NCBI RefSeq assembly: GCF_003459505.1
Contig: NZ_QRWD01000015.1
Location: 1 to 21,448, forward strand
Origin: Collinsella sp. AF20-14LB
GTDB taxonomy: Bacteria > Actinomycetota > Coriobacteriia > Coriobacteriales > Coriobacteriaceae
Reading direction: 5' to 3'
DNA length: 21,448 nt
Positions 13,229 to 20,846 of this stretch are shown here, piece after piece. Each line of letters opens with the position of its first letter. The stretch's first letter is position 1. The notes beneath the pieces are model-generated. The model worked only from the letters and a program-made list of their open reading frames with translations, was not told where the DNA came from and made no database searches. The position numbers and the translations under genes are program-made.

Positions 13229-14600
13229 TAACGCCCTCGACCGCAACTTCTACACCGTTTTCGACTGGATGGTGGACCCGGCCGGGCTGGGTCTCAAGGC
13301 GTCCAGCGCCGAGCTGTCGGTCTACGCCAAGATCTACTCGATGAGCCATCATTCGGCATACGGCTACTACGTCACGCAGGACCAGCTCGCCCTCGATCTG
13401 TATATCTCGCGCCGCTCCGTCCAGCGTGCGCTCGACAGCCTCTGCAAGGCGGGCCTCATCGGCTACAACGAGCTGTACCGTACCGGCAGGGAGGCGAACG
13501 GCATGAAATCGCCGCGCTCCTACTTCGCCGTCCAGGAGAAAATCAATGCCGCGATTGAGGCGACGATGCCCGTTTCCGCCTCGCTGGGCGGGCAAATCCT
13601 CGATTTCGACTTTCAAAAAAGCACAGGTCAGGCTGATGCGCCAACTTGTCACATCTCGGCTGTTGAAAACTCGAGTTTTCAACAATCCGCAGGTCATGCA
13701 GATGCGTCATTTTGTCACAACGATGCGCCGAGTTGTCACATCGATGCGTCAAGTTGTCACAACGATGCGTCATTTTGTCACAACGATGCGTCAAGTCGTC
13801 GTATCGGCGCGACCTGCGGATCCGTCGAATCGGAAGAATTTGCAGCACCGCTATCTAGCTGCGGAGATGCAGCAAAACCGCAGGATAGCGACACGGCCTC
13901 ATCGGGAACCGGCGTATATATAAATAATAATAAGAATAATAATGATAATTATTTTTCTTATTCTTCTGATAATCCCAATGAGGGAGATATGCCTTGTGGA
14001 GAGGGCGTCAGTGGAGGCACGGGCAGCAGTGACGGCTCGGACGGTGCTGCTGACTGGAGTGCCGAGGTGCGCTATGTGGCACGCTTTATCGCCGACTCGT
14101 CTCCCAAGCATTGCGACGGCATCTTCCTCGAGAGGACCATGGACGCGATCCGCGATGCCATGGATGCGGGTGCCGATGCCGATGAGATATGCGACGCGTG
14201 GGACCTCTATCTCGATGAGCTCATGACGCAGAATTCCGAGGGCGGCTCGGCCGCCTTCAAGCGCTACGCGATGTTCCCGCTCAACTGGCTTCGCCGCGCG
14301 GACGGGTTCAGGTTCTATCTGAAGAAGGTTCGAGCGGCAAGCGGAAAATCCGCGCAAGCCAGCCATGAGGATTCGCCTGAGAACGATTTGGAATGCACGA
14401 ATGAAGCCGAGGCACTCGCGAGGAAGTATTGCCTCACCGCCAACAAGACGACCTCGGGCATCATCTGGACGTTCATGGGCGATTACCATTCGGCGATGAT
14501 CGCCCCCCGCGCGAAGAGCCGCCGCGAGGCCCTTCGCTACATGTGCTCGGTTAAGGGCATCGAGGTGCCGAAGGATATCGAAGAAATGTCTGAAATCTAA
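13206..14600 (+). CDS. RepA_N-like replication initiator with internal repeats
   Basis: ATG 13206 is chosen because GAGG lies nine bases upstream; ATG 13200 is the alternative. The 464-residue protein starts with a winged helix resembling RepA_N or other plasmid initiators (ASSAELSVYAKIYSM, YYVTQDQLALDLYISRRSVQ, ALDSLCKAGLIGY, then a wing ending RSYFAVQ). A low-complexity centre follows: heptapeptide repeats of the type DASFCHN (residues about 166-200) and an Asn/Tyr-rich stretch (about 237-257). The C-terminal 180 residues are helical (GIFLERTMDAIRDAMDAGAD, FPLNWLRRADGFRFYLKKVR), as in DnaD-like or primase-recruiting regions of such proteins. The repeated DNA in the centre looks like an origin. 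The RepA_N label is a judgement from layout and short motifs, not a profile match. Confidence 0.65.
   Translation: MPTTRCPDNALDRNFYTVFDWMVDPAGLGLKASSAELSVYAKIYSMSHHSAYGYYVTQDQLALDLYISRRSVQRALDSLCKAGLIGYNELYRTGREANGMKSPRSYFAVQEKINAAIEATMPVSASLGGQILDFDFQKSTGQADAPTCHISAVENSSFQQSAGHADASFCHNDAPSCHIDASSCHNDASFCHNDASSRRIGATCGSVESEEFAAPLSSCGDAAKPQDSDTASSGTGVYINNNKNNNDNYFSYSSDNPNEGDMPCGEGVSGGTGSSDGSDGAADWSAEVRYVARFIADSSPKHCDGIFLERTMDAIRDAMDAGADADEICDAWDLYLDELMTQNSEGGSAAFKRYAMFPLNWLRRADGFRFYLKKVRAASGKSAQASHEDSPENDLECTNEAEALARKYCLTANKTTSGIIWTFMGDYHSAMIAPRAKSRREALRYMCSVKGIEVPKDIEEMSEI
13661..13684. repeat. 24-bp perfect palindrome inside the initiator gene
   Basis: TGTTGAAAACTC is followed directly by its reverse complement. 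It lies 16 bp upstream of the 21-bp tandem repeats and is flanked on the left by one more diverged repeat unit at 13634-13654. Confidence 0.85.
13701..13805 (+). repeat. five 21-bp tandem repeats (iteron candidates)
   Basis: Five head-to-tail units with the core GATGCGTCANNTTGTCACAA; units 1 and 4 are identical and the last has decayed. A sixth, separated unit is at 13634-13654. They encode heptapeptides such as DASFCHN. Length and spacing (two helix turns) suit binding sites of a replication initiator. Confidence 0.85.
13914..13972. other. AT-rich tract, candidate DNA-unwinding element
   Basis: About 90% A+T over 59 bp (TATATATAAATAATAATAAG at its left end) inside otherwise GC-rich coding sequence, about 110 bp after the tandem repeats. 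It encodes an Asn/Lys/Tyr run. With the repeats and palindrome it forms a typical replication-origin arrangement. Confidence 0.7.
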
Positions 14601-14618
14601 GCTCGGATTGGAGAAGCA

Positions 14619-16340
14619 ATGGGACAATTGCCTGCAGACGCCCCCTGCAAGGCGGCTCACAGCTCACGTAACCGCGCACGGCGCATGAAGGCCGCTCGCG
14701 CCGAGGCCAGGAGGCTCGTCAATGAGGCCATGGTCAAGCGCGATTCGGCCTTGGCGGAACTCTCGGCCGTGAAGGACGAGTTGGCGAACGCAAACTCGAA
14801 GCATGAGCGCGAATGCGCCGAGTTCAGGCTCAAGGTCAACGAGATGACGGCGGCGGTGGAGACATCCGCTCAAAATGCCGCTACCTCGGATGAGATTGAG
14901 AACCTCAAGCGCATCAATGCGGAGACGCTCGAATCCCTAGATAGCGAGCGGAGCAAGACGCAGGGCCTCTTGGAACGTCTCGGTGAGGCCAACGACCAGC
15001 TCGAGAGCGAACGCAGCGAGAAGGAGGAATTCCGCCAGGAGGTGCTCGGGCTGCGTAGCCGCTTGGAGAGCATGAGCGGGATGTCGAGCGATGAGGTCAA
15101 CGGGCTTATCGCTCGGGCGCAGGAGGCCGAGGACCGCGCCAGCGAGCTGGTCGCTGGCATGTCCACCCTCCAAAACCAGGCAGAGGATCGCGAGAGGCAG
15201 CTCAAGGAGGCTCGGGAAAGCTGCTGGCAGCTCAAGGCCGCTGCGGACGAGCAGATGAAGAGGCTCGAGAACTACAACGCCGCCTTGCACGATTCCGTCG
15301 CTCAGGCCAAAGCCGAGCTCGAGACGGTTTCGGCCGAGCGGGATGAGCTGCTGGGTAAGCTCAGCGATTCATCGAGCCGGATTGAGGAGCTGGAGTCCTC
15401 GCTCGAGGCCGAGCGGCAAGGCGCCAGCCATCTGCGCAACAGCGAACAGTCGAGCGCCGACAAGATCGTCGACCTCGCGCGGGAAAACGAGGCCCTCGGT
15501 AAAAGTCTCGCACAGACCCAGAAGGCACGAGCCGATGCGGCCGCAGCCCTTGAGGCCGTGCAGGCGAACAGCGAGTCGATCAAGGCGGACCTTCAGGCGG
15601 CGCGGGAGGAGAACTACCGCCAGCGCCATGACTACGACCAGAAAATCGGAGAGCTGGTGCGCGGTCAGGAACGGCTCCGCGAGCAGGTGCAGGCGGCACA
15701 GGGCAAGCTCGAAGAGGATGCGGCGGAATACGAAAAGCGTATCGCGGAGCTTCAGGAGGCACTCGAGGCCAAGCAGGAAGAGGTCGTGTGCGCCGCTCAA
15801 GAGTCGCACAAGGATGAATTGGAGCGCCTGCAGGCCGCCGTCGAGTCCGAGCGCGAGCGAGCCGACCGAGCCGAGGGGAAGGCACGAGCCGCAGAGCTTC
15901 TGCGAGAAGATTTGGAAAGCTACAAGGGCAAGGTCGGTGCCTTGCGACAGCAGCTTTCGGTATGCTCGAACCTGAAGGACGACCTCGAGGACGCGGAGTC
16001 CAAGCTGATGGAAGCCACCGCACGCGCAACCGATGCCGAGAGCCGCGCACGTGCGGCCGAGCGGGATTCCAGCAGGCTTGCCAAGGAACTCGAGCGCGTC
16101 AACATGAAGCTCGCCGATGAGTCATCGCGTGCGGACGGGGCCTCGGCCGCACTGCAGGAAGCCGACGGCGTCAAAAGCCTCGCCCTGCCCCATGGTCTTC
16201 TCCCCGGTGAGGTGACCACCGTCGCGTTTGGGTCGGGATTCCAGAAGTTCCTCGTCAAGAAGCTCATCTACAAGTCCGACGGCAGCATCCTCGCCGAAAA
16301 CGAGCACGGCCAGTCCGTATCGATGGGCGTTTGGCGCTAG
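14619..16340 (+). CDS. long coiled-coil protein (KfrA- or SMC-like in character)
   Basis: The ATG at 14619 has TGGAGAAG upstream. After a basic N-terminus (SSRNRARRMKAARAEARRL), residues about 25-515 are an almost unbroken coiled coil rich in Glu, Ala, Leu, Arg and Lys, with few Gly or Pro. A small C-terminal domain of about 55 residues follows (LALPHGLLPGEVTTVAFGSG, then FQKFLVKKLIYKSDGSILAE), which looks beta-rich. There is no signal peptide, membrane helix or ATPase motif, so it is a cytoplasmic structural protein rather than a true SMC. Position between initiator and transfer genes suggests a role in partition, nucleoid-like organisation or segregation, as with plasmid KfrA proteins. This is inferred from context only. 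Confidence 0.7.
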   Translation: MGQLPADAPCKAAHSSRNRARRMKAARAEARRLVNEAMVKRDSALAELSAVKDELANANSKHERECAEFRLKVNEMTAAVETSAQNAATSDEIENLKRINAETLESLDSERSKTQGLLERLGEANDQLESERSEKEEFRQEVLGLRSRLESMSGMSSDEVNGLIARAQEAEDRASELVAGMSTLQNQAEDRERQLKEARESCWQLKAAADEQMKRLENYNAALHDSVAQAKAELETVSAERDELLGKLSDSSSRIEELESSLEAERQGASHLRNSEQSSADKIVDLARENEALGKSLAQTQKARADAAAALEAVQANSESIKADLQAAREENYRQRHDYDQKIGELVRGQERLREQVQAAQGKLEEDAAEYEKRIAELQEALEAKQEEVVCAAQESHKDELERLQAAVESERERADRAEGKARAAELLREDLESYKGKVGALRQQLSVCSNLKDDLEDAESKLMEATARATDAESRARAAERDSSRLAKELERVNMKLADESSRADGASAALQEADGVKSLALPHGLLPGEVTTVAFGSGFQKFLVKKLIYKSDGSILAENEHGQSVSMGVWR

Positions 16341-16386
16341 ATGGCACCTTCACTCCCGTTGAGTCGATGCGAAACGGTTGAATCTA

Positions 16387-16398
16387 ACCGCTGCGGCA
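16387..16398. repeat. dispersed palindrome, partial copy 5
   Basis: ACCGCTGCGGCA keeps the inner CCGCTGCGG palindrome and the right arm of TGCCGCWGCGGCA but has lost the left TG. It lies 88 bp before the first transfer gene, the same position the perfect copies hold before other genes. Confidence 0.5.
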
Positions 16399-16418
16399 CG
16401 ACCCGAAGGGGGTCTCTC

Positions 16419-16478
16419 CCTCCGATGTAGCCTGCGCTGTGACTGAGCATTGGGCTTGGTCACAGCGACCTTCGGAGG
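16419..16478 (+). promoter_or_regulatory. RNA structure that could hide the ribosome binding site
   Basis: CCTCCGA (16419-16425) is complementary to TCGGAGG (16472-16478), which contains the GGAGG of the gene starting at 16487. Inside this outer stem a perfect 9-bp hairpin forms (16435-16443 with 16459-16467, CGCTGTGAC/GTCACAGCG). If formed in mRNA, the outer stem blocks translation of the first transfer gene. Confidence 0.5.
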
Positions 16479-16486
16479 TAGAGGAT

Positions 16487-17944
16487 ATGCCATCAATTTC
16501 AGATGAGGCCGGAATCAAGCTGCTCAACATACTCGAGATGTTCGGCAGGGAGATGCTCAGGAACAAAATCAATGAGTCGAACCGCTTGCGAGCAGAAGCC
16601 CGAGACGCCAAGGGGGCGGCCAAGGGCCTATCGAACAACGGCAAGGGGATGAAAAAGCAAGACTATACGACGACTTGGTTCGATTCTCCCGCCGAGGCGC
16701 AGACGACCCTGCGCGAGTTGAAACAGATCTCCCCGAAACTGTTTGCCAACTCCACCGTCGTCGGCCATTTCCTCGTCCATCCGAAAGATGGAAAGGACAG
16801 CGACGGGAAGCGCACCCACACCATTCAAGATGCCATCTACGACATCAGCCGCGACCATCGATATGCCGCCCGCATCATCAATCTCGACAAGCTCGATAAG
16901 GGCAAAGCGGACAAGGGCTATATCAAAAGCCTGCCCGATGGGGACTGCACCCGTTTCACGTTCGGAGAGTTCGAGAGCGAGGCATCCTCGTTCAACGCCG
17001 CCTACTATTGCTCCATCCTGCAGGATTACGACATCAACGCCCGCCATATCGGCAACCAGGTCATCGTCAACAAAGGCGATGCAGAACAAGCCTTGGAAGC
17101 CCTCGATATCGAGGGAAAGAAGATCCAAGCCATGGGACCCGAGCGCGGCGAGCTGTTCATGCGTCAGCGCTACAAGGACCGCATCGGCGTGGAATTCGAG
17201 CCTCCGCTCATCGAAGATGGGGCCGATGGGTATGACGAGGCAGGCGGCGATATGGGTGCCGAGATGCCGACGCCCGAGGTCGAACCCGGGCATGGAGACG
17301 ATGAGCGTGCAGATGAGGGTGTAGACCCAGACCATGATGTGCGCGACCCGGACAATGGAGGGGTCTTCGTCCCGAGTCTCGATGACGTCGATGAGACACG
17401 CGGTGAGGAGAGTCCCGCCGGCAGCGCCGCAGACGGCAAGACCGGACCTGAATCCACGGAGGCCATCGCCGAGGAGGAACTGGCCGAGAAGACGGCGGAG
17501 TCCGCGCCGGCAGCTCGGGCCGATAGCGATTTGAGCGCCGCCGATGCGGACGAGGCGCTGTCGCGCGAGACCCGCAAGGCCGAGCTGCACGAGGATATCT
17601 CCAACAGCAAGACCACGGCGGACTGCGTCCAGGCTCGCCCCGATGCCCATAACGGCGACCTCTCCACTCCCTATGCCGACGGGCAGGATGCCCCCGGCAC
17701 CGGGGACTCCGATGGAGACGGCATCCGCGATGCCGCCGAGGACCGCGATGGGGATGGGACGCCCGACAAGCTCGATTCGGATGCCGAATGTATCGACGAC
17801 GACCCCGATTACGAGCCCGTCAGCATGAAGGAACGCAACATCGACGAGCTGATGAGCGACAAGGGCGAAGAGGCCGCATATGTCGCATCCCGCTCCGCTG
17901 CCCAAGCCGAGAAGGACGTCTCGCTCGAGACGGTGAATCGCTAA
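16487..17944 (+). CDS. PcfB/DUF3801-like conjugation accessory protein with acidic calcium-site-like tail
   Basis: ATG 16487 has GGAGG eight bases upstream. The N-terminal 230 residues of this 485-residue protein (helix GIKLLNILEMFGREMLRNKI, then YTTTWFDSPAEAQTTLRELK and strand-rich segments) recall the DUF3801/PcfB family that precedes the coupling protein gene in Gram-positive conjugation operons. PcfB-type proteins bind the relaxosome or relaxase. Residues about 235-485 are acidic and disordered, and include GDSDGDGIRDAAEDRDGDGT followed by PDKLDSD. This D-x-D-x-DG-x-x-D pattern of thrombospondin type-3-like calcium sites is odd for a cytoplasmic protein. Stop and next start overlap as TAATG, so production is coupled to the coupling protein. 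Confidence 0.6.
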   Translation: MPSISDEAGIKLLNILEMFGREMLRNKINESNRLRAEARDAKGAAKGLSNNGKGMKKQDYTTTWFDSPAEAQTTLRELKQISPKLFANSTVVGHFLVHPKDGKDSDGKRTHTIQDAIYDISRDHRYAARIINLDKLDKGKADKGYIKSLPDGDCTRFTFGEFESEASSFNAAYYCSILQDYDINARHIGNQVIVNKGDAEQALEALDIEGKKIQAMGPERGELFMRQRYKDRIGVEFEPPLIEDGADGYDEAGGDMGAEMPTPEVEPGHGDDERADEGVDPDHDVRDPDNGGVFVPSLDDVDETRGEESPAGSAADGKTGPESTEAIAEEELAEKTAESAPAARADSDLSAADADEALSRETRKAELHEDISNSKTTADCVQARPDAHNGDLSTPYADGQDAPGTGDSDGDGIRDAAEDRDGDGTPDKLDSDAECIDDDPDYEPVSMKERNIDELMSDKGEEAAYVASRSAAQAEKDVSLETVNR

Positions 17945-20049
17945 TGAAGGTCACGAAAGAGGTGGCGCCGCTTTTGGGCGCGGCGGCTGCCACCCTCCCC
18001 TTCGCCTACCTCGGCAACAGGTTCGTCGACTGCGCCTGCTCCTATTCGGATATGCTCGAGGACCTCACGGCCGCCCCTGCGGAGATGTGGGGCTACATCG
18101 CCGCCCATCCGTTTCGTCTGCTGCTGAACGACGCAGGCATGCTCGGCATGCTCCTCGGGGTCTGCATCCCGTGGGCAATCGCCATGGTGTGCCTGGTCTA
18201 TGGGCAGAAGAACACCCGAGTCGGCGAGGAGCACGGTTCGGCGCGGTGGGCCACCACCGAGGAACTCGCGCCTTTCATCGAGGACAAGAATCCGCAAGGA
18301 TCTGCGAACGCGCTGCTTCTCTCGAAGAGCACCGGTCGCGCTTGGAGCCGCGAGGGCTTCTCGATGAACTACGACGGCAACATGAACGTGCTGGTCATCG
18401 GCGGCTCTGGTGCGGGCAAGACGCGCTACTATGTGAAGCCCAACGTGTGCCAGATGAACTCCGATTTGTTCATCACCGACCCCAAGGGCGACCTTCTGCT
18501 CGATGTCGGCAACATGCTCACGAACAACGGCTATGAGATCCGCTCGTTCAACACGTTCTTCCCCGATCGGTCGCTCATCTACAACCCGCTCCACTACGTC
18601 AGGACCGACCTCGAGATTCAGTCGTTCGCGGGACTTCTCATCTCCATGACGACGCCTCCCAAGTCCAGCTCGGGAGACCCGTTTTGGGAGAAGTCCGAGA
18701 AGATGCTCTACATGGCGCTCATCGCGTTCATGCGCGACTACTGCCCCGCCCAGGACTACAACATCGGCGGCCTTCTCAAGTTGCTGTCGATGGCCAAGGC
18801 ATCCGAGTCCAACGAGAACTACAAGAGCCCGCTGGACCTCATCTTCGATGAAATCGAGACCGGCATGCGACGGGTCAAGCGCAACCCGAAGAATCCCGAG
18901 GTCAAGGAGCGTGCGGCTCAGAACCCGACCCCCTCGGACGCACCGGAGGAGATCTCGGTCTACACCGGCGCGGACGGCGAGCGCTTCGACCTCGTCCCGT
19001 CGGCCTTCCGCCGTCATTCGGACAACAAGCGTCCGTATGACAACGTCCACAAGAATGGAAAGCGCGGGTTCGACCCCACCGAGGACTACGCCTTGGAGAA
19101 CTACCGCAAGTTCCAGTCCGCAGCCGGCAAGACGCTCAAGTCGATTCTGATCACCTGCAACGCACGCCTGGCGCCGTTCACCGCCGCCGAAGTGAAGCGG
19201 CTCGTCGTCGGCGAGGACCAGATGCACCTCGAGCGCTTCGGCGACCCCGACTCGAAGAACGCGATCTTCGCCATCTTCGACGACACGGACCAGAGGACAC
19301 TGGGCTTTCTGCACGGCATGATGGTCTACCAGACGGTGCGAGTCCTGTGCCACAAGGCCTTGGAGAAATACAACGGCAAGCTGCCGCGCCCGGTCAACTT
19401 CATCCTCGACGAGTACCGCTCCCTGTCGCTTCCCGCCGACATCTCGGGTTTCATCTCCGTCCTGCGCTCGCGAAACATCGCGATGTCGGTCATCTTGCAG
19501 GCCAAGTCGCAGCTCGCCGAGCTCTACGACGAGGCGACCGCCGACTCCATCGTGGGCTGCTGCGATACCGTCCTTTATCTCGGCGGCGGCAAGGCCAACA
19601 AGGGCACGACCTCGACCTGCGAGTTCATCTCCGATTCCTGCGGACAGCAGACTGTCTTCCAGGAGAACTACTCCCAGAGCCACGGAGGGCAGGGCAGCTG
19701 GTCGAAGAGCGGCCAGACCGTCGGCCGCGCCCTCATCGACCCCGCCGAGGTGGCAAAGCTCCCCAAGACGGAATGTGTCGTGCTCATCAACGGCGCCAAC
19801 CCCATCGTCGATGAGAAGTACCCGCTCACGGAGCATCCGAACTACAAGCTGATGGCCGATACGCCTGGATTCGATATCAAGAAGTATATGGCGGAGAAGC
19901 GCCGCCGCGAGGAGCGCGAGTACTCCGCACGCCTCGCGAGCCAATCCAAGTCGATGCCCCGACGGCCGCCTTTGCGCGGCCGAACGGATGCCGAGGTCGG
20001 CAAGCACTACAAGTCCCGCGATACGGATTCAACCGGCAAGGCGGAATAG
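17944..20049 (+). CDS. VirD4/TraG-type conjugation coupling protein
   Basis: The 701-residue protein has two N-terminal membrane helices (about 7-25 and 64-86), then the SARWATTEEL motif (99-108) typical of TraG/VirD4 proteins, Walker A GGSGAGKT (153-160), ITDPKGDLL (177-185), NPLHYVR, and Walker B NFILDEYRSL (485-494, Asp489/Glu490). The later VILQAKSQLAELYDE segment and GCCDTVLYLGG are also characteristic. It is the inner-membrane ATPase that brings the relaxase-bound DNA to the mating channel. The start at ATG 17944 overlaps the upstream stop by one base. The C-terminus is a basic disordered tail. Length and motifs are complete, so it is probably functional. Confidence 0.95.
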   Translation: MKVTKEVAPLLGAAAATLPFAYLGNRFVDCACSYSDMLEDLTAAPAEMWGYIAAHPFRLLLNDAGMLGMLLGVCIPWAIAMVCLVYGQKNTRVGEEHGSARWATTEELAPFIEDKNPQGSANALLLSKSTGRAWSREGFSMNYDGNMNVLVIGGSGAGKTRYYVKPNVCQMNSDLFITDPKGDLLLDVGNMLTNNGYEIRSFNTFFPDRSLIYNPLHYVRTDLEIQSFAGLLISMTTPPKSSSGDPFWEKSEKMLYMALIAFMRDYCPAQDYNIGGLLKLLSMAKASESNENYKSPLDLIFDEIETGMRRVKRNPKNPEVKERAAQNPTPSDAPEEISVYTGADGERFDLVPSAFRRHSDNKRPYDNVHKNGKRGFDPTEDYALENYRKFQSAAGKTLKSILITCNARLAPFTAAEVKRLVVGEDQMHLERFGDPDSKNAIFAIFDDTDQRTLGFLHGMMVYQTVRVLCHKALEKYNGKLPRPVNFILDEYRSLSLPADISGFISVLRSRNIAMSVILQAKSQLAELYDEATADSIVGCCDTVLYLGGGKANKGTTSTCEFISDSCGQQTVFQENYSQSHGGQGSWSKSGQTVGRALIDPAEVAKLPKTECVVLINGANPIVDEKYPLTEHPNYKLMADTPGFDIKKYMAEKRRREEREYSARLASQSKSMPRRPPLRGRTDAEVGKHYKSRDTDSTGKAE

Positions 20050-20076
20050 TAGACAGCGGCTCTATTGATTCTGCGC

Positions 20077-20112
20077 AAGGGGTTCACGGAAGCGTCCGAT
20101 GAGCCCCTTTTT
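20077..20112 (+). terminator. intrinsic terminator after the coupling protein
   Basis: AAGGGGTTCA pairs with TGAGCCCCTT (one G-U), with an inner CGGA/TCCG stem and loop AGCG, followed by TTTTT. It separates the coupling protein from the downstream channel genes, which therefore need their own promoter or read-through. Confidence 0.85.
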
Positions 20113-20153
20113 CGCATCTGCCCGAGGTCGCCAGCTGCGCGGATGCCTCGATG

Positions 20154-20168
20154 TTGCCGCTGCGGCAA
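20154..20168. repeat. dispersed palindrome TGCCGCWGCGGCA, copy 6
   Basis: TTGCCGCTGCGGCAA, a perfect palindrome around a central T, with the same right flank (AAGAC) as copy 2 before the methyltransferase. It is the first landmark in the leader of the channel genes. Confidence 0.7.
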
Positions 20169-20257
20169 GACGTGGGTGCCTTTCGGCCGCGCCGTGTATC
20201 TTCGTGGCGTCCATTGGGTCGGCACGCCGCCGCCCTGTACCCGGTACGGAGGATCGC

Positions 20258-20317
20258 ATGTCTACCGAAGCACCTGAAAAAGAAAAGCGCCGGACCCGTG
20301 ACGGCCCGACGCCTTGA
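20258..20317 (+). CDS. possible 19-residue peptide
   Basis: GGAGG (20248-20252) lies five bases before the ATG at 20258, and the 20-codon frame encodes a highly charged peptide (MSTEAPEKEKRRTRDGPTP). No family can be assigned. It may be a leader peptide or chance; the ribosome binding site is the only support. Confidence 0.3.
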   Translation: MSTEAPEKEKRRTRDGPTP

Positions 20318-20551
20318 CATGCGGTGCGCACCCCGGCCGCGAACGACCTACCTGCATTCCCTTGCGGGCCCCAAACAGTTCATGGGTGCGCTAGACAGGA
20401 GATGACAGCGGTTCTCACGAACCTCTTCACCCTGGCGCCTTATCGGCGCATACGCATAGTAACACATTCGGCGCATTTGGACCAATAAGGCATTTTCAAG
20501 CTACTTGGTCGATTTTTCACATCTGCACCGATACACCTGAAAGGAATACAT
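20318..20551. other. long leader of the channel genes
   Basis: No gene I can support. It holds a small hairpin GCGCC-TTATC-GGCGC near 20436-20450 and a TTGACA at 20313-20318 without a convincing -10 element. A GGAG at 20398-20401 touches a short ATG frame of 28 codons, too close to act as its ribosome binding site. No oriT or relaxase is apparent. Confidence 0.4.
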
Positions 20552-20842
20552 ATGAACCCGATCTACCACGCCCTTGCCGTAGCCACCGTCCAGCTCGGCC
20601 AGCTCGATTCCGCCGGCGGCATCCTCGGCAACATCACCTCCCTGCTCAAGGGCGGTATCCAGATGCTGGGCGCCATCATGGTCGTCTGGGGCGGCGTCAC
20701 CATCGGCATCAACGTCCACAACGGCGCCTCGGGCAACGGCGCTGCTATCGCCGCCGGCGTCGGCACGCTGATCGGCGGCGTCATCGTGTCTGCCGCAGCC
20801 CTGTACTTCGGCACGCTCGACACCAGCTGGGTGCGAGGCTAA
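20552..20842 (+). CDS. Maff2-like small membrane protein of the conjugation channel
   Basis: AAAGGAA lies before the ATG at 20552. The 96-residue product has an N-terminal helical segment, then two membrane helices (about 33-54, GGIQMLGAIMVVWGGVTIGI; and 63-86) joined by a short polar loop NVHNGASGNG. This matches the Maff2/TrbC-like small mobile-element membrane proteins that sit just before the PrgI and VirB4 genes in Gram-positive transfer operons. By analogy to VirB2/VirB3 it would be a channel subunit, but that role is inferred. Four bases separate its stop from the next start. Confidence 0.75.
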   Translation: MNPIYHALAVATVQLGQLDSAGGILGNITSLLKGGIQMLGAIMVVWGGVTIGINVHNGASGNGAAIAAGVGTLIGGVIVSAAALYFGTLDTSWVRG

Positions 20843-20846
20843 GCGG

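Noticed and set aside
13701..13805. The 21-bp tandem repeats as CRISPR or as simple microsatellite slippage
   Set aside because: There are no spacers, so not CRISPR; slippage cannot be excluded, but the adjoining palindrome and AT-rich tract make an origin the better reading.
16628..17905. A 425-codon open frame on the minus strand opposite the PcfB-like gene
   Set aside because: Composition is implausible for a protein and it has no start signals; the plus-strand gene is coupled at both ends to its neighbours' signals.
17941..20007. A 688-codon open frame on the minus strand opposite the coupling protein
   Set aside because: It is a shadow of strong third-position GC; the plus-strand protein has all VirD4 motifs.
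20402..20488. A 28-codon frame starting ATGACAGCG after GGAG
   Set aside because: The ribosome binding site directly abuts the ATG, too close to work, and the peptide has no distinguishing feature.
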